From Bacteroides acidifaciens (GTDB taxonomy: Bacteria; Bacteroidota; Bacteroidia; Bacteroidales; Bacteroidaceae): a stretch of 64,000 nucleotides of DNA. The translations under genes were made by a program, and so were the position numbers. Positions 62,824 to 64,000 of this stretch are shown here, in pieces. Position 1 is the first letter of the stretch, and each line of letters begins with the position of its first letter. The notes under the pieces are model-generated. The model saw only the letters and a program-made list of their open reading frames with translations, was not told the origin of the DNA and did no database searches. The stretch spans positions 1-64,000 of the forward strand of contig NZ_JANJZR010000021.1 of NCBI RefSeq assembly GCF_024623065.1, given 5' to 3'.

Positions 62824-64000
62824 TTACATTCTTGCGTATTCCTTATGAAATTCGACCACTGCTTCGATGCCTTTATGGAAAATGTCCAACGAGAAGTTCT
62901 CATTCGGAGAATGAATGGCATCCGATTCAAGTCCGAAGCCCATCAATACGGTTTTGATTCCCAGCACCTGCTCGAAAGTGGAAATGATAGGAATACTACC
63001 GCCGCGGCGCACGGCCAGCGGTTTCTTGCCGAAAGCTATCTCGAAGCCTTTTTCTGCCGCCTGATAAGCAGGAAGGGAGATAGGGCACACATAACCCTGT
63101 CCGCCGTGCATCGGGGTAACTTTCACCTGCACTGTGTCGGGAGCGATGCTGCGTATATAATCAGCAAACATCTGAGAAATCTTATGATGGTCCTGATGCG
63201 GAACCAACCGGCAGGAAACTTTGGCGTAAGCTTTTGACGGGAGTACGGTCTTCGAACCTTCTCCCGTATATCCGCCCCATATGCCGCACACGTCAAAAGA
63301 CGGACGGCAACTGTTGCGTTCCAGCGTACTGTATCCTTTCTCCCCAAAAACTTCCTTCACTCCGATAGCCTTTTTATATTTCTTCTCATCAAAAGGAATA
63401 TGCGCAATCATTTCCCGTTCGGCTTGCGGAACTTCTTCCACGTCGTCGTAGAATCCGGGAACGGTAATCCGTCCGTTGGCATCCGTCACTTTGCTGATAA
63501 TCTGGCAAAGTGTGTTGATGGGATTAGCTACCGCACCGCCGAAATGTCCGGAATGTAAGTCCCGGTTCGGTCCGGTGACTTCTATCTCCCAGTAAGCCAG
63601 TCCGCGCAGGCCCGTAGTCAGCGAAGGAAGCTCTGCACCCAGCATACTCGTGTCCGAAACGAGGATTACATCTGCTTTCAGAAGTTCCTTGTGTTCCTCG
63701 CAGAACGCTTCCAGACTGGGAGAACCGATTTCCTCTTCTCCTTCGAAGATGAACTTCACATTATTCTTTAATAGCTCGTTTTTAAGTAGATACTCGAACG
63801 CTTTCACCTGAATGAAAGATTGTCCTTTGTCATCATCCGCTCCACGCGCCCGGATATGTCCGTCCCGTATTTCCGGTTCGAACGGCTGGCTTTTCCAAAG
63901 TTCCAGCGGTTCGGCTGGCATTACGTCGTAGTGGGCGTAGACCAGCACGGTTTTGGCATCCGGGTCTACTATTTTTTGGGCGAAGACAATCGGGTTGCCT
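62824..64000 (-). CDS. M20-family metallopeptidase (dipeptidase), N terminus outside the window
   Basis: The frame is open to the window end; the start lies beyond 64000. Visible: VLVYAHYDVMPAEPLELW (first metal His and Asp), ARGADDDKGQ (bridging Asp), FEGEEEIGSPS (general-base Glu and metal Glu), VSDTSML (metal Asp), the dimerisation lid with DLHSGHFGGAV, and the C-terminal metal His in DAIHSPNE. All zinc ligands are intact. The family hydrolyses dipeptides or related amide bonds in the cytoplasm or periplasm. Terminator at 62748-62793. Confidence 0.93.
   Translation of the reverse strand, partial: GNPIVFAQKIVDPDAKTVLVYAHYDVMPAEPLELWKSQPFEPEIRDGHIRARGADDDKGQSFIQVKAFEYLLKNELLKNNVKFIFEGEEEIGSPSLEAFCEEHKELLKADVILVSDTSMLGAELPSLTTGLRGLAYWEIEVTGPNRDLHSGHFGGAVANPINTLCQIISKVTDANGRITVPGFYDDVEEVPQAEREMIAHIPFDEKKYKKAIGVKEVFGEKGYSTLERNSCRPSFDVCGIWGGYTGEGSKTVLPSKAYAKVSCRLVPHQDHHKISQMFADYIRSIAPDTVQVKVTPMHGGQGYVCPISLPAYQAAEKGFEIAFGKKPLAVRRGGSIPIISTFEQVLGIKTVLMGFGLESDAIHSPNENFSLDIFHKGIEAVVEFHKEYARM

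Overview
The window reads as a chromosomal segment of a gut Bacteroides, close to the B. thetaiotaomicron/ovatus/xylanisolvens group. This is an inference from gene content and signals. There are two SusC/SusD pairs, a bifunctional fkp, an LptD of the Bacteroidetes type, BtuB/BtuG-type surface cobalamin proteins, a methylmalonyl-CoA mutase pair, and many promoters with the Bacteroidetes TAnnTTTG -7 element, usually without Shine-Dalgarno sequences.

Layout. 1-430 holds a 153-bp repeat and a broken phage-antirepressor-like gene. 427-6898 is core: a NamZ/DUF1343 protein, an HD-domain protein, LptD, ung and asnA. 7120-7192 is tRNA-Arg(CCG). It is followed by an accessory strip (7200-11330) with a large nested inverted-repeat element, an integrase relic, a membrane protein, a rod-shaped candidate ncRNA and three small secreted proteins. 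11371-22154 is core metabolism: fkp, a HAD phosphatase, two lipoproteins, the operon lysS-gpsA-pgi, and a MATE pump. 22210-22750 is built of mobile-element remnants and an inverted copy of the 153-bp repeat.

23811-33098 is a cobalamin uptake locus. btuFCD runs leftward. A cobalamin riboswitch with a probable terminator lies ahead of btuB-btuG and two PKD-containing lipoproteins, one fused to a second BtuG-like propeller. A cytidylate-kinase-like gene and an AspT/YidE transporter follow, then mutA-mutB, whose product uses adenosylcobalamin. 40325-42830 is a patchwork: a flavodoxin/NTF2/HxlR redox module with a clear palindromic operator, plus pseudogenes of a flavoprotein, a mobile-element protein and an ISAs1 transposase.

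43038-53001 is one regulatory/transport unit: ECF sigma, FecR anti-sigma, a GLUG-repeat lipoprotein, SusC with an STN domain, SusD, and a lipoprotein with two endonuclease/exonuclease/phosphatase domains of which the second has lost its catalytic residues. A duplicated hairpin plus GGGGTTGGG-N15-TTGTT block sits before fecR and before susC and is the likely sigma target. topB, a second leftward SusC/SusD pair, a frameshifted IS5-type transposase and an M20 peptidase (cut by the window end) close the window.

The most unusual signal is a class of intergenic 'ladders' at 7588-7843, 22416-22575 and 62554-62640. Short units recur with a strict 21-22 bp period, in blocks of two to four near-identical copies; two of the three then switch to different unit families while keeping the register. 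I do not recognise a described element that matches this.
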